Of a stretch of DNA of 47,340 bases, positions 23,093 to 30,549 are shown piece by piece. Positions within the stretch are counted from its first letter, which is position 1; each line of letters starts with the position of its first letter. The notes beneath the pieces were generated by a model, which saw only the letters and a list, made by a program, of their open reading frames with translations, was not told the DNA's origin and did no database searches. The position numbers and the translations under genes were made by a program. Origin of the DNA: a virus. The stretch is from the IMG/VR virus record IMGVR_UViG_3300031576_000082, positions 1 to 47,340 of that record, one strand, 5' to 3'.

Positions 23093-23565
23093 AGCGCGCG
23101 CTCTACGGCGTCAGCCGCCAACTCAAATCGCTTGTAATACTTGTTCGCCAGCGCCAGAACCGCGTGCCAGCCGTTCATCCATGCCTGCCCCTCTGGGCTG
23201 CCGGGCTCATAAGGCGGGGAACATTCCTGGTGACAGATGGCTGCAAATCGTCCCCGACGACGCGCCTCCGCTTCGGTGTCGTTGACCATGCTCGACACGT
23301 AGGAATCGAACATTTCCAATTGCACCGGCGCGCCCACCGCGCGGTAGATCGCCGCTTGCCGCTCGGCCTTGGCTTGCCGCGCCTGCGGCGTTAGCTCGTA
23401 TTCCTTGAGCGCCAATTTGACTTCCGTCCATGACACACCGTTTTGCGCGGCCTCCTTCGCCATCGTCGCCTCGCGCCGTTGCGCACTTTTGGTCTCCTCC
23501 CGCTTACCGAGCAGCAAATAAGTGTAGAGGGCAATCTCATCGTCCTGGGCCTGTGGTTTTGACAC
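23089..23565 (-). CDS. Hypothetical protein with a ribosome-modulation-factor-like tail
   Basis: 158 aa from a GTG at 23565, chosen because GGAGGAG precedes it by a normal distance. The first 75 residues are helical and charged. The C-terminal part, RFAAICHQECSPPYEPGSPE then GQAWMNGWHAVLALA, resembles the short RMF/RMF-like motif (PY ... AWxxGW) found in several phages. Whether it binds ribosomes is unknown. It overlaps the regulator gene upstream. Confidence 0.58.
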   Translation of the reverse strand: MSKPQAQDDEIALYTYLLLGKREETKSAQRREATMAKEAAQNGVSWTEVKLALKEYELTPQARQAKAERQAAIYRAVGAPVQLEMFDSYVSSMVNDTEAEARRRGRFAAICHQECSPPYEPGSPEGQAWMNGWHAVLALANKYYKRFELAADAVERAL

Positions 23566-23809
23566 TGACAAACTCCTCCAGATCGCGCGGCGTGAAGTCG
23601 CTCCACGTCAGGGATACGCCTACGCTGTTGGCGTATTGAAGCAACCCGATCATGGCGTCATACGGGACTACGCCGCCAGTACCCTGCGGCGGCGCCATCC
23701 GCCAACGACGCACAGTGCTGTCGTCGCGGCCAATAGCGATTGCGACCGCTGACACACCGCCAAGGCGGGCGATAATGTCGGCGGCGGGTTGGTAGTGGGT
23801 TTCGCTCAT
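23537..23809 (-). CDS. Cro-like helix-turn-helix regulator
   Basis: 90 aa from the ATG at 23809. ADIIARLGGVSAVAIAIGRD followed by DSTVRRWRMAPPQGTGG is an HTH as found in small Cro/CII-like phage regulators; the tail is VPYDAMIGLLQYANSVGVSL. Two palindromic sites sit directly upstream (23821-23881), so it is probably autoregulated. First gene of the leftward early operon. Confidence 0.72.
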   Translation of the reverse strand: MSETHYQPAADIIARLGGVSAVAIAIGRDDSTVRRWRMAPPQGTGGVVPYDAMIGLLQYANSVGVSLTWSDFTPRDLEEFVSVKTTGPGR

Positions 23810-23820
23810 GCCAGACCTGC

Positions 23821-23881
23821 GTGAGCTATTCTCACGGCAAAAGCAAGCGCCGCTATTGACGTTATCGTGAGAATAGCGCAC
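23821..23881. promoter_or_regulatory. Paired palindromic operators GTGAG-N5-CNCAC
   Basis: Site 1 is GTGAGCTATTCTCAC (23821-23835), a near-perfect palindrome. Site 2 is GTGAGAATAGCGCAC (23867-23881). They are 46 bases apart centre to centre and share the inverted 12-mer GCTATTCTCACG / CGTGAGAATAGC. They lie just upstream of the Cro-like gene and probably bind it or the partner regulator at 23972-24322. Confidence 0.7.
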
Positions 23882-23971
23882 GGTCACTTCACGGCCCACC
23901 CGCCAGGGCCGGCAGGGGTCAATTCCTATGCCCGTCCCCCCCGACCCCAAGGGGTTGGCCCCTGAGCTCAT

Positions 23972-24322
23972 TTACCGGATCGATGTCCACCTGGAGCGAA
24001 TGTACCGTGTAGGGGTAGGCGTTGGCGGCGATGGGTCGGACGATGGAGGAGGATCAAATCGCACGTCGGGAAGAGCCAGCGCTACTGCGCGGTCCATCAA
24101 GACCAACGCTCGACCGAGGCCCGCCAGCCACTCGTCGGAGCAGCGAGAACCGAACACGGTTTTTCCCCAGGCTTTTTCCGGCGATTCACACTTGGCGGAA
24201 TAGCGATCGGCCCAGCCGACGCGCCAGTCCAATTCCTCACCGCTCATGCCGAGCGCAATCCGCTCAAAGCGTAGAAGCGTCGGCAAGTAGCTGGCGTGGC
24301 TGATAATTATTGGCGGACGCAT
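23972..24322 (-). CDS. XRE-like phage regulatory protein
   Basis: 116 aa. LLRFERIALGMSGEELDWRV, then GWADRYSAKCESPEKAWGKT is an XRE-type layout (helix, GMSGEELD, GWADRYxAKxExP) known from phage and prophage proteins. The C-terminal 30 residues are proline- and serine-rich. It diverges from the RecE-like gene across 45 bases. Repressor or Cro partner is likely; which one cannot be told. Confidence 0.62.
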   Translation of the reverse strand: MRPPIIISHASYLPTLLRFERIALGMSGEELDWRVGWADRYSAKCESPEKAWGKTVFGSRCSDEWLAGLGRALVLMDRAVALALPDVRFDPPPSSDPSPPTPTPTRYIRSRWTSIR

Positions 24323-24367
24323 GGGCCATCCTGGCGCAAGATGAGCCGCATATAAGGGAGCGGTTTC

Positions 24368-25255
24368 ATGGTTTCCATAGAATTACTCACCCGGCCGGTG
24401 ACTGCGGCGGGCTTCTACGACATGCCAGCCGCCGATTACCACGCCGATCCATGCCCCGATCCATCGCTGAATCATACGGTCTGTAAGTTGCTGATCGACC
24501 GCTCACCGGCTCACGCGCGCCACGCCCATCCGAGGCTTACGCCAAGTGCGGCTCATGCCGATAGCGCGGAAATGATTGTCATCGGCAAAGCGGCTCACGC
24601 GCTACTTTTGGGGCGCGGCTCAGCACTAGCGGTAATGGAATACGATGATTATCGGACAAAGGCGGCCAGGGATGCTCGCGCCGCCGCCTATGCTCAAGGC
24701 TTCACACCGATCAAGGCAATGGATTATGAGCGCGCCGCAGCGATGGCGACACGCGCGCATCCATATTTGATGGATTTGATGGTTGGTCCCGCCTGGCATG
24801 CCGAGATGGTCGCTATCGCCCGGCGTGAATCGCTATGGCTGCGCACCATGATTGATGCGAGCAGTGTCAACCTACGCAGGCTCGTGGATTATAAAACTAC
24901 CACTCGTTCTTCCGCCCCCGCCGCCTGCGCAAACATGGTGCGCGGCTACGCGACGCAGCAGGCGTTCATCACCATGATCCTCGATATCTTGCACCCCGCC
25001 GGCGCTGGCCGCCGTGAGTTCACGTTCATGTTTCAAGAGCAAGAACCGCCCTATGCGGTCACGCTGCATCGATGCGATGCAGCGTTAATGGAGATTGCCA
25101 GCCGCCAAGTTGATCGCGCGGTGCTCAAATGGTCGATGTGCATGTCATTGAATAAATGGCCGGGCTATCCGCTTGGTCCGCATTTGGTGGGGCCGAAACC
25201 TTGGGAGATAGACGATGAGCTGGACCGTCAGCAGCAAGAGGCGGAGGGGGAATGA
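24368..25255 (+). CDS. RecE/exonuclease VIII-type recombination nuclease
   Basis: 295 aa; GGGAG lies 7 bases before the ATG. The N-terminus GFYDMPAADYHADPCPDPSL is followed by LLIDRSPAHARHAHPRLTPS and IGKAAHALLLG, the recognisable front of phage putative exodeoxyribonuclease VIII proteins. The PD-(D/E)XK core is in SLWLRTMIDA and RRLVDYKTTT (D and K of DxK). It makes 3' overhangs for single-strand annealing. The next gene, a RecA-like ATPase, is its natural partner. Confidence 0.82.
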   Translation: MVSIELLTRPVTAAGFYDMPAADYHADPCPDPSLNHTVCKLLIDRSPAHARHAHPRLTPSAAHADSAEMIVIGKAAHALLLGRGSALAVMEYDDYRTKAARDARAAAYAQGFTPIKAMDYERAAAMATRAHPYLMDLMVGPAWHAEMVAIARRESLWLRTMIDASSVNLRRLVDYKTTTRSSAPAACANMVRGYATQQAFITMILDILHPAGAGRREFTFMFQEQEPPYAVTLHRCDAALMEIASRQVDRAVLKWSMCMSLNKWPGYPLGPHLVGPKPWEIDDELDRQQQEAEGE

Positions 25256-25262
25256 CCTTAGC

Positions 25263-26345
25263 GTGGCACGACGGCGCATGATGGCTGACGAGTTCCAAGC
25301 CCGCGCCCCTAGCGATAATCCAGTGCCGCTGCTGATCGGCTTGGTCGGGCCGTCGTCGTCGGGCAAAACATTCTCAGCGCTACGGCTCGCGACCGGCGCC
25401 GTGCGTGTTCTCGGCGGCGCTATCCATGTGATTGACACCGAAGCGGAGCGGGCTCGCCATTACCGCTCGCTATTTCAATTCAAGCACGTGCCATTCGGCA
25501 AACCCTATTCGAGCTTACGCTATCTGGCGGCGATACAATCGCAGGTGCAGCAGGGCGCCAGCGTGATTATCGTTGACTCAATGTCGCACGAGCATGAGGG
25601 GCCGGGGGGTTACCTGGAAATGCAAAAGCTCGAATTGGATAAGCTCGCGGGCGACGATTGGCAAAAGCGCAAGGCCATGAACTTCATCGCATGGTCATAC
25701 GCCGCCGCCCCGCGCCGCGCGCTAATAGGCGGTGTGACCGCGCTCAATGCCATGTTCATCTTCTGCTTCCGCGCCAAAGAAAAACTGATAATTGCCAGGG
25801 GCAAGGAGCCGGTGGATGGCGGCTGGCAACCGATTTCCGGCGACGAGTTTATCTTCGAGCAAACTGTGCGCGCGCTGTTGCCGCCGGCCTCGGATGGCGT
25901 ACCCGATTGGAGCCCGCAGCGACCCGGCGAAGTGAGTGTGCCGAAACTGCCGGTCCAGTTCCGCGAATTGTTCAAGCCGGGCCAAGCCCTCTGCGAAAAT
26001 CACGGCGAAGCATTGGCGCGCTGGGCGCGCGGTGCTACGTCAAATGCCTCGCCGCCACCTGTAGTGCTCCAGAGCAATGGCGGTGAACTGGCGGGTGCGC
26101 CTTCCCCTGCCGGCGCACCCGCCTATGTATTCACCCTTATCAACGGCCGTGGCGATCTGCGAACAACGAACAGCGCGGCGCAATGGTTACATGCGGTGAT
26201 GACCATGCTCAAGAAGCCTTACGATACGGCGGAACGATTCTGGACCGACAATTATGACTACATAATCGCCGCGCGTGCTGCCGGCTTTGTGGACGAAACC
26301 GACGAGGCAACAGCGTTTTGGGAAGCACGAAGGCTGGACCAATGA
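25263..26345 (+). CDS. RecA-like ATPase, Sak4-type recombinase
   Basis: 360 aa from a GTG at 25263 placed 12 bases after GGAGGGGG; an ATG at 25278 or a longer form from 25215 is possible. Walker A is GPSSSGKT (about residues 29-36) and Walker B VIIVDSMSHEHEG (about 101-113). This fits the phage Sak4/AAA_24-type ATPases that promote annealing. The C-terminal 130 residues (about 240-360) are less conserved and include NGRGDLRTTNSAAQWLHAVM, which could bind a partner. Encoded right behind the exonuclease, overlapping an ATG at its end (ATGA). Confidence 0.78.
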   Translation: MARRRMMADEFQARAPSDNPVPLLIGLVGPSSSGKTFSALRLATGAVRVLGGAIHVIDTEAERARHYRSLFQFKHVPFGKPYSSLRYLAAIQSQVQQGASVIIVDSMSHEHEGPGGYLEMQKLELDKLAGDDWQKRKAMNFIAWSYAAAPRRALIGGVTALNAMFIFCFRAKEKLIIARGKEPVDGGWQPISGDEFIFEQTVRALLPPASDGVPDWSPQRPGEVSVPKLPVQFRELFKPGQALCENHGEALARWARGATSNASPPPVVLQSNGGELAGAPSPAGAPAYVFTLINGRGDLRTTNSAAQWLHAVMTMLKKPYDTAERFWTDNYDYIIAARAAGFVDETDEATAFWEARRLDQ

Positions 26346-26620
26346 CTCCTATCGAACGCCTATATCACGGCTCACGCACACTGCCGCCGAAGCTGCAAGC
26401 GATGATCGCGCGCTACATTGAGGGCGCGGACGAAGGACGTGACGCAGTGAAACTCTTCCAAAACGGCGCGCGCTTGCTGAACGACATGTTCAAGCGAGCA
26501 GATGCGGGAGACAAGGAAGCGCTGGAGGCGATGCGTCGGGACCGAATTGACGGCTTCGCTATCGTAATAGCGGCGGAACTATTCGCCAGCGCGGCATTAG
26601 CTCTTGAGCGCGGGAGATGA
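26342..26620 (+). CDS. Small helical hypothetical protein
   Basis: 92 aa from the ATG at 26342 (ATGA overlap). MTPIERLYHGSRTLPPKLQA, then NGARLLNDMFKRADAGDKEA and a C-terminal helix with VIAAELFASAALALERGR. Almost wholly alpha-helical. Unknown function in the recombination operon. Confidence 0.55.
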   Translation: MTPIERLYHGSRTLPPKLQAMIARYIEGADEGRDAVKLFQNGARLLNDMFKRADAGDKEALEAMRRDRIDGFAIVIAAELFASAALALERGR

Positions 26621-26624
26621 CCTA

Positions 26625-27314
26625 ATGAAAGAGATTGCTACCCTGACAATTATGCGCGCGCAGCTGGACGCGAACAGCTTCTATATTGGCCCCGATGTGT
26701 CGGATTGGACCGGGCACATCGAAATTGCCGCAGACCTCGGCACCGTCTGGTTCACCGGCGCTATCAAGGCTCTTGGTAGGATCAGGTCGCTAGCTGGCTC
26801 GGGCATCTATGCTGGCGAGGGCATCGAAGCTGGCCGGGGCATCGAAGCTGGCGAGGGCATCGAAGCTGGCCGGGGTATCAAAGCTGGCTGGGGTATCAAA
26901 GCTGGCCGGGGCATCGAAGCTGGCTGGGGCATCGAAGCTGGCTCGGGCATCGAAGCTGGCCGGGGCATCGAAGCTGGCTCGGGCATCGAAGCTGGCCGGG
27001 GCATCGAAGCTGGCTGGGGCATCGAAGCTGGCGAGGGCATCGAAGCTGGCCGGGGCATCGAAGCTGGCGAGGGCATCGAAGCTGGCCGGGGCATCGAAGC
27101 TGGCGAGGGCATCGAAGCTGGCGAGGGCATCGAAGCTGGCTGGGGTATCAAAGCTGGCTGGTCCGTACAAGCAACATTTGTTGCCGTTCGGCTACGCATC
27201 TTCGTCGGGTTGTGTTCGTGGCGAGCGCCAACCAAGCACGAAATGCAGCTGCGCGCCGAGCTTCGGGAGGGCATGCTCGCCTACGGCGAGCATGTCGCCC
27301 CCGCGCCAATGTAG
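26625..27314 (+). CDS. Protein built of 21 AGxGIx hexapeptide repeats
   Basis: 229 aa from the ATG at 26625 (GGGAGA upstream). Residues 1-56 are a normal globular start (LTIMRAQLDANSFYIGPDVS). Residues 57-182 are 21 tandem hexapeptides AG(E/R/W/S)GI(E/K), and residues 183-229 a normal C-terminus. The pattern of small residues and regular Ile suggests a stacked beta-helix with the variable residue on the surface. Proteins with such GIxAGxGI repeats occur in phages and bacteria without known function. The variable third position and charged sixth position alternate acidic and basic along the fold. It may bind a repetitive ligand. Confidence 0.72.
   Translation: MKEIATLTIMRAQLDANSFYIGPDVSDWTGHIEIAADLGTVWFTGAIKALGRIRSLAGSGIYAGEGIEAGRGIEAGEGIEAGRGIKAGWGIKAGRGIEAGWGIEAGSGIEAGRGIEAGSGIEAGRGIEAGWGIEAGEGIEAGRGIEAGEGIEAGRGIEAGEGIEAGEGIEAGWGIKAGWSVQATFVAVRLRIFVGLCSWRAPTKHEMQLRAELREGMLAYGEHVAPAPM
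26793..27170 (+). repeat. Tandem 18-bp repeats, 21 units, inside a coding gene
   Basis: Unit GCTGGCNNGGGCATCGAA, 378 bases. Changes are concentrated in codon 3 (GAG, CGG, TGG, TCG) and codon 6 (GAA, AAA). All six frames stay open through most of the array, which produces spurious ORFs on both strands. Such arrays expand and contract by slippage or recombination. Confidence 0.95.
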
Positions 27315-27324
27315 GCCTTCACAT

Positions 27325-27353
27325 TTGCGACATAGTGACACCGCTACTATACA
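27325..27353 (+). promoter_or_regulatory. Promoter of the regulator-integrase operon, with operators
   Basis: TTGCGA (27325-27330), 17-base spacer, TATACA (27348-27353). Inverted 18-bp motif copies at 27338-27355 and 27368-27385 overlap and follow the -10, including the inverted pairs ACCGCTAC/GTAGCGGT and GCTACCA/TGGTAGC. The whole block is matched by the minus-strand promoter at 16.4 kb. Confidence 0.62.
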
Positions 27354-27398
27354 GCTACCAAGATTGTGATATATGGTAGCGGTATAGGAGCAAGACAG

Positions 27399-27752
27399 AT
27401 GGCCCAATCTGGAAAGCAAATCACGATCCGCCTAAGCGAGGATCAAGTCGCCACGTTGCACGCGCTCACCCCGCGCTATGGGGGCCGCATCAAGGCAACA
27501 ATCGTCGCCGGCCTGAGCACCCTCGCAGGTCAGACCGACATTAACCTCCCAGACGCGCTAGAACGCGCCGCAGCGCTGATTCGCCAGATGACACCACTAG
27601 AGCCACGGACATTCAATCCAGCGCCCACGGCCACCACAGCGCCGCCTAGCGCTATCTATCCGCCCGCAGCAGACCCCACGTCTCTCAATGACGCCGCCCG
27701 CCAGGCCGCCGCTCTTCGCTTCGCCAAGCCAACGCAACAACAGGTCAAGTGA
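27399..27752 (+). CDS. Ribbon-helix-helix-type DNA-binding protein
   Basis: 117 aa from the ATG at 27399 with AGGAG 8 bases upstream. KQITIRLSEDQVATLHALTP (about residues 6-25) followed by GRIKATIVAGLSTLAG looks like an RHH fold; the remaining 70 residues are proline- and alanine-rich and probably disordered. The paired operator motifs lie just upstream, so autoregulation is likely. It may also act at 16.4 kb. Directly upstream of the integrase, it might alternatively be an excisionase. Confidence 0.6.
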   Translation: MAQSGKQITIRLSEDQVATLHALTPRYGGRIKATIVAGLSTLAGQTDINLPDALERAAALIRQMTPLEPRTFNPAPTATTAPPSAIYPPAADPTSLNDAARQAAALRFAKPTQQQVK

Positions 27753-28618
27753 ACATGTTACAGACGATCGCCCATTACCGCGCCTCACCGCGATGGACCA
27801 CGTTGCGGGAGCGCACCCGCCGATCCTACGAGGAGAAACTTCGGCAATTGCTCGCTTGGCACAAGGCCAAGCCGGTCAAACTGGCGACGCTCAGGCTGAG
27901 CGATGCGCTGGCATTCCTGGACACTTATGCTGATCGCCCATCGCAGCGCGAGCATTTACGGGCCATGCTGTCGGTGTTGATCACTGAAACGATCTTGATG
28001 GGGCGGCGGGAAACCAACCCGTTTGCTCGGCTAAAGTTCCGCCGTACCCGCGCGAAGAAGGCGGTAGTGTTGTGGACACGCGACGATGTGGCAGCTTATC
28101 AAACTACAGCCCAAGCCAATGGCTGGCCGGGCGGCGCCATCATGATTCGCACATTATGGGAAACCGCCGCCCGCCTGAGCGATGCGCTGCTCTGGCGCAA
28201 GGACATTCACTGGATCGACGCTGCGGCCGGATCGGCGATCGAGTACGAAACCTCCAAGGTTGGGGTGTACGGCTATGCGCCAATCTCGGCCGCGCTTGGC
28301 GCGGCAATCCGCGCCACCCCAGGTGAACATCTGGTGACTGACCGCTGCGGCCAGCCATACAGGCCAGTGATCGACGATGATCGGGTAACTACGGATTTCC
28401 GCTGGTTGCGGCGTGCTGTAATTAAATCTGGCGGACGCCACTTATTACTGCGCTGCTTGCGCCACTCGGCCGCGACGGACGCTATCGATCACGGCATGAC
28501 GGCTGATCAGACCCGCGCCTTGACCACACACCAGACGGAAGCGGTGTTGGTCAGCACGTACGCTAAGCGCACGAGGAAGCAGGCGCGGCAAGTACAGGTC
28601 GCGCGGGGGATCATATGA
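27749..28618 (+). CDS. int: Tyrosine recombinase / integrase
   Basis: 289 aa from a GTG overlapping the upstream stop (GTGA); ATG at 27755 is an alternative. N-terminal SAM-like DNA-binding part (residues 1-95), then the catalytic domain with R142 (WETAARLSDALL), K170 (ETSKV), R238 in RCLRHSAATD, H261 (TTHQT) and nucleophile Y271 (STYAKRT). The usual His of HxxR is Arg here (R235). The gene inserts or excises the phage chromosome, so it marks the phage as temperate or derived from one. It is the last rightward gene and converges with the PagL-like gene 7 bases away. No attachment core was identified. Confidence 0.88.
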   Translation: MNMLQTIAHYRASPRWTTLRERTRRSYEEKLRQLLAWHKAKPVKLATLRLSDALAFLDTYADRPSQREHLRAMLSVLITETILMGRRETNPFARLKFRRTRAKKAVVLWTRDDVAAYQTTAQANGWPGGAIMIRTLWETAARLSDALLWRKDIHWIDAAAGSAIEYETSKVGVYGYAPISAALGAAIRATPGEHLVTDRCGQPYRPVIDDDRVTTDFRWLRRAVIKSGGRHLLLRCLRHSAATDAIDHGMTADQTRALTTHQTEAVLVSTYAKRTRKQARQVQVARGII

Positions 28619-28625
28619 CAGGCAA

Positions 28626-29177
28626 TCACTCATTCAAGCGATACCCCAGCCGCAAGCCGATCTGATCCAAGCCTTGGTTGCGCCCGCGGCCTATGATTTG
28701 CCCGTGACTCAGATGCTCAACCAACAGCGTCGCTTCCCACGGCCCAGGTAAATCGCGCACAACACCGAGCGATATGTGGAACAAATCGCGCGAGCCTAGC
28801 GATACGTGCTCACGAGTGGCGTCCTCGATATAACCAGAATGCAGCACATAGCCAAAGCTGGCCTCAAGCGCCCAATCGTCGGTCAGATCACGGCGCCATT
28901 GTAGTCCGCCGCCGGCGAAGCTGGTTTCCCCGGCGGTGTTTATTGACGCGACTAGATATGGGCTGGGCGACCCTATCCCATTGAGCAAATCTGGTGACTC
29001 AAGCACGACCTCCCATTCCGCATTCGGTCCAGCGCTCTTGCTGAGGGTATTGCAGCGCACTGCGCAATTGGTCATCCCCACCGACACGCGCTCGACCTCA
29101 AGATCTTCCGCCAAGGCCGTTGGCGCGGCGGATAGAGCCAAGAACGCCGTCAAGGCGGAAAGGCTATTCTTTTTCAC
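28626..29177 (-). CDS. PagL-like lipid A 3-O-deacylase, outer-membrane beta-barrel
   Basis: 183 aa from a GTG at 29177 with GGAG 12 bases upstream. A signal peptide with ALA cleavage at about residue 23 is clear. The mature part has SLGSRDLFHISLGVVRDL and then LLVEHLSHGQIIGRGRNQGL, ending LRLGYRLNE. EHxS (H155, S157) and NxGL match the PagL active-site stretch (His-Ser dyad) and C-terminal strands. PagL removes the 3-O acyl chain of lipid A, altering LPS. Family assignment is from motif reading. Whether the enzyme is active or the protein is an LPS-masking factor is unknown. Last gene of the three-gene cargo cassette. Confidence 0.72.
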   Translation of the reverse strand: MKKNSLSALTAFLALSAAPTALAEDLEVERVSVGMTNCAVRCNTLSKSAGPNAEWEVVLESPDLLNGIGSPSPYLVASINTAGETSFAGGGLQWRRDLTDDWALEASFGYVLHSGYIEDATREHVSLGSRDLFHISLGVVRDLPGPWEATLLVEHLSHGQIIGRGRNQGLDQIGLRLGYRLNE

Positions 29178-29184
29178 GGTGCAG

Positions 29185-30549
29185 TTACTCCGCCACCAAC
29201 GCCGCCCTGGCGAGCGCCAAGTGTTCCAGCGAGCGCTCAATCGATGGATTGGCCACGCATCCACGCCGCCGGCTGCTGAAAGGGAACACCAGACGCAAGA
29301 TCACGTTGGGCTGGCAGGCCCGCGTTTGTCTGGCGGCTTCCCGCAATTCTTCCACTGCGCTGGCGCTAACGCTGGCTTGCGTCAGTACAGTGAGGCCGTC
29401 CGTAAGCTCTTCATGCGCCAAGATGAGAATGTTGCGGCCAACGATGATGGACCCGATAATCACGATATCGTCGGATCGGAGCAGGCTCTCGGCGCGGCGA
29501 ATGTTCTCCAGGGCGTTCACTACTCGCAGGAAGTTGGCGACGTTTTGCACCTGGGTGGTGGTGAGGCTGATCTGCCCCACAGTCGTCGCCGCTGGCGACG
29601 TGTTGAACTCAACGGAATCATAGAACTCAACCGCTTCCTCTAGCGTGCTGATTGAATTGTTGTGAAAGAATGGGCCGGTGTCAGCGGCTTCCACCAGCGA
29701 CGGCGTGTTGAACGTACCATCGCCGGGCCCGCGCCCACGCCCATCGTCCGGTTGCGGAACAGGCCGACCAAAGAGTTGGGCTGGAGTATTTTGTAACCGC
29801 TCAACGCCAGTGTTGAAATTGGCGTTGCCGAGCGGTCCCAGGATGGCCGGGTCCACGTCGGCGCCGGCGTTGTGGTGGCATGTCCCGCACTTAGCCTCAC
29901 CCATGAACAAGGCCTGGCCGGCGGCGGCGGACACATTATGGAGAGGCAGGGGTAGCGCCAATTCGTCTGGACGCGACAGCGACAACATGAACGCTTCCAG
30001 CGCCCGCGCTTCTTGCTCGGTCGGCAGGCGGAAATCCACACCCTCCTGCCGCGCCAAGGTGCGCGTGAAATGCTGGCTCACCGCGCCCGCCGAGAACGAG
30101 CGGAGGCTGCCATCGCCGGGGCTGCCATCACCGCCGTGGCCGAGATGCGGTCCCTCGGAGCTGGCCACGGTGTGACGCAGCCCGAATAGCGACGGGACGG
30201 CCCGCAGGTTGAACCGGCTCAAATCCTCGAATCCGTCTAAATTCTCCTTGACCAGCAGATTCTCTCGCAATTGGGCCGATTCCTCCAACGTGGCCAAATC
30301 GGGGTTGGTCTCGGCCACGAACAAGGGGTCGGCGGCTGGCAGGCGGCGCACGGTCGCCCCCGTCAGTGAGTAATTGTCCTCGGCCCGGTGACAGCTTGAG
30401 CAGGTCCGCCCGTTGCCATCGAAGGTCTCTTCGAAGAACAATCGCTGGCCCTGGATGACCAATTGCTCAGGCGTGGGGTCAACCCCTGGGCCAGCGCAAG
30501 AACTCACCAGCACCGCTGCCAGCGCGATTACAGAGGCTTTGACGATCAT
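29185..30549 (-). CDS. Dihaem cytochrome c peroxidase / MauG-type lipoprotein
   Basis: 454 aa with a lipobox (VLVSSC, Cys18). Two haem sites, CSSCH (residues 50-54) and CGTCH (221-225), plus the family stretch TFNTPSLVEAADTGPFFHNN (about 279-298) then STLEEAVEFYDS. Such enzymes reduce hydrogen peroxide in the periplasm or carry out MauG-like oxidations. A C-terminal extension (about 330-454) is unusual and has no known motif. Start ATG overlaps the subtilase stop (ATGA). A haem peroxidase with lipid anchor is a surprising phage cargo gene and fits envelope modification or defence against oxidative stress. Confidence 0.85.
   Translation of the reverse strand: MIVKASVIALAAVLVSSCAGPGVDPTPEQLVIQGQRLFFEETFDGNGRTCSSCHRAEDNYSLTGATVRRLPAADPLFVAETNPDLATLEESAQLRENLLVKENLDGFEDLSRFNLRAVPSLFGLRHTVASSEGPHLGHGGDGSPGDGSLRSFSAGAVSQHFTRTLARQEGVDFRLPTEQEARALEAFMLSLSRPDELALPLPLHNVSAAAGQALFMGEAKCGTCHHNAGADVDPAILGPLGNANFNTGVERLQNTPAQLFGRPVPQPDDGRGRGPGDGTFNTPSLVEAADTGPFFHNNSISTLEEAVEFYDSVEFNTSPAATTVGQISLTTTQVQNVANFLRVVNALENIRRAESLLRSDDIVIIGSIIVGRNILILAHEELTDGLTVLTQASVSASAVEELREAARQTRACQPNVILRLVFPFSSRRRGCVANPSIERSLEHLALARAALVAE

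Noticed and set aside
26793-27170. CRISPR-like regular repeats
   Set aside because: No spacers; the units are contiguous 18-mers in a coding frame.
26790-27369. Long frames on both strands with ASFDAP, ASMPSP or ASKLAR repeats
   Set aside because: Produced by the stop-free 18-bp repeat. Only the frame starting at 26625 has normal sequence at both ends and a ribosome site.
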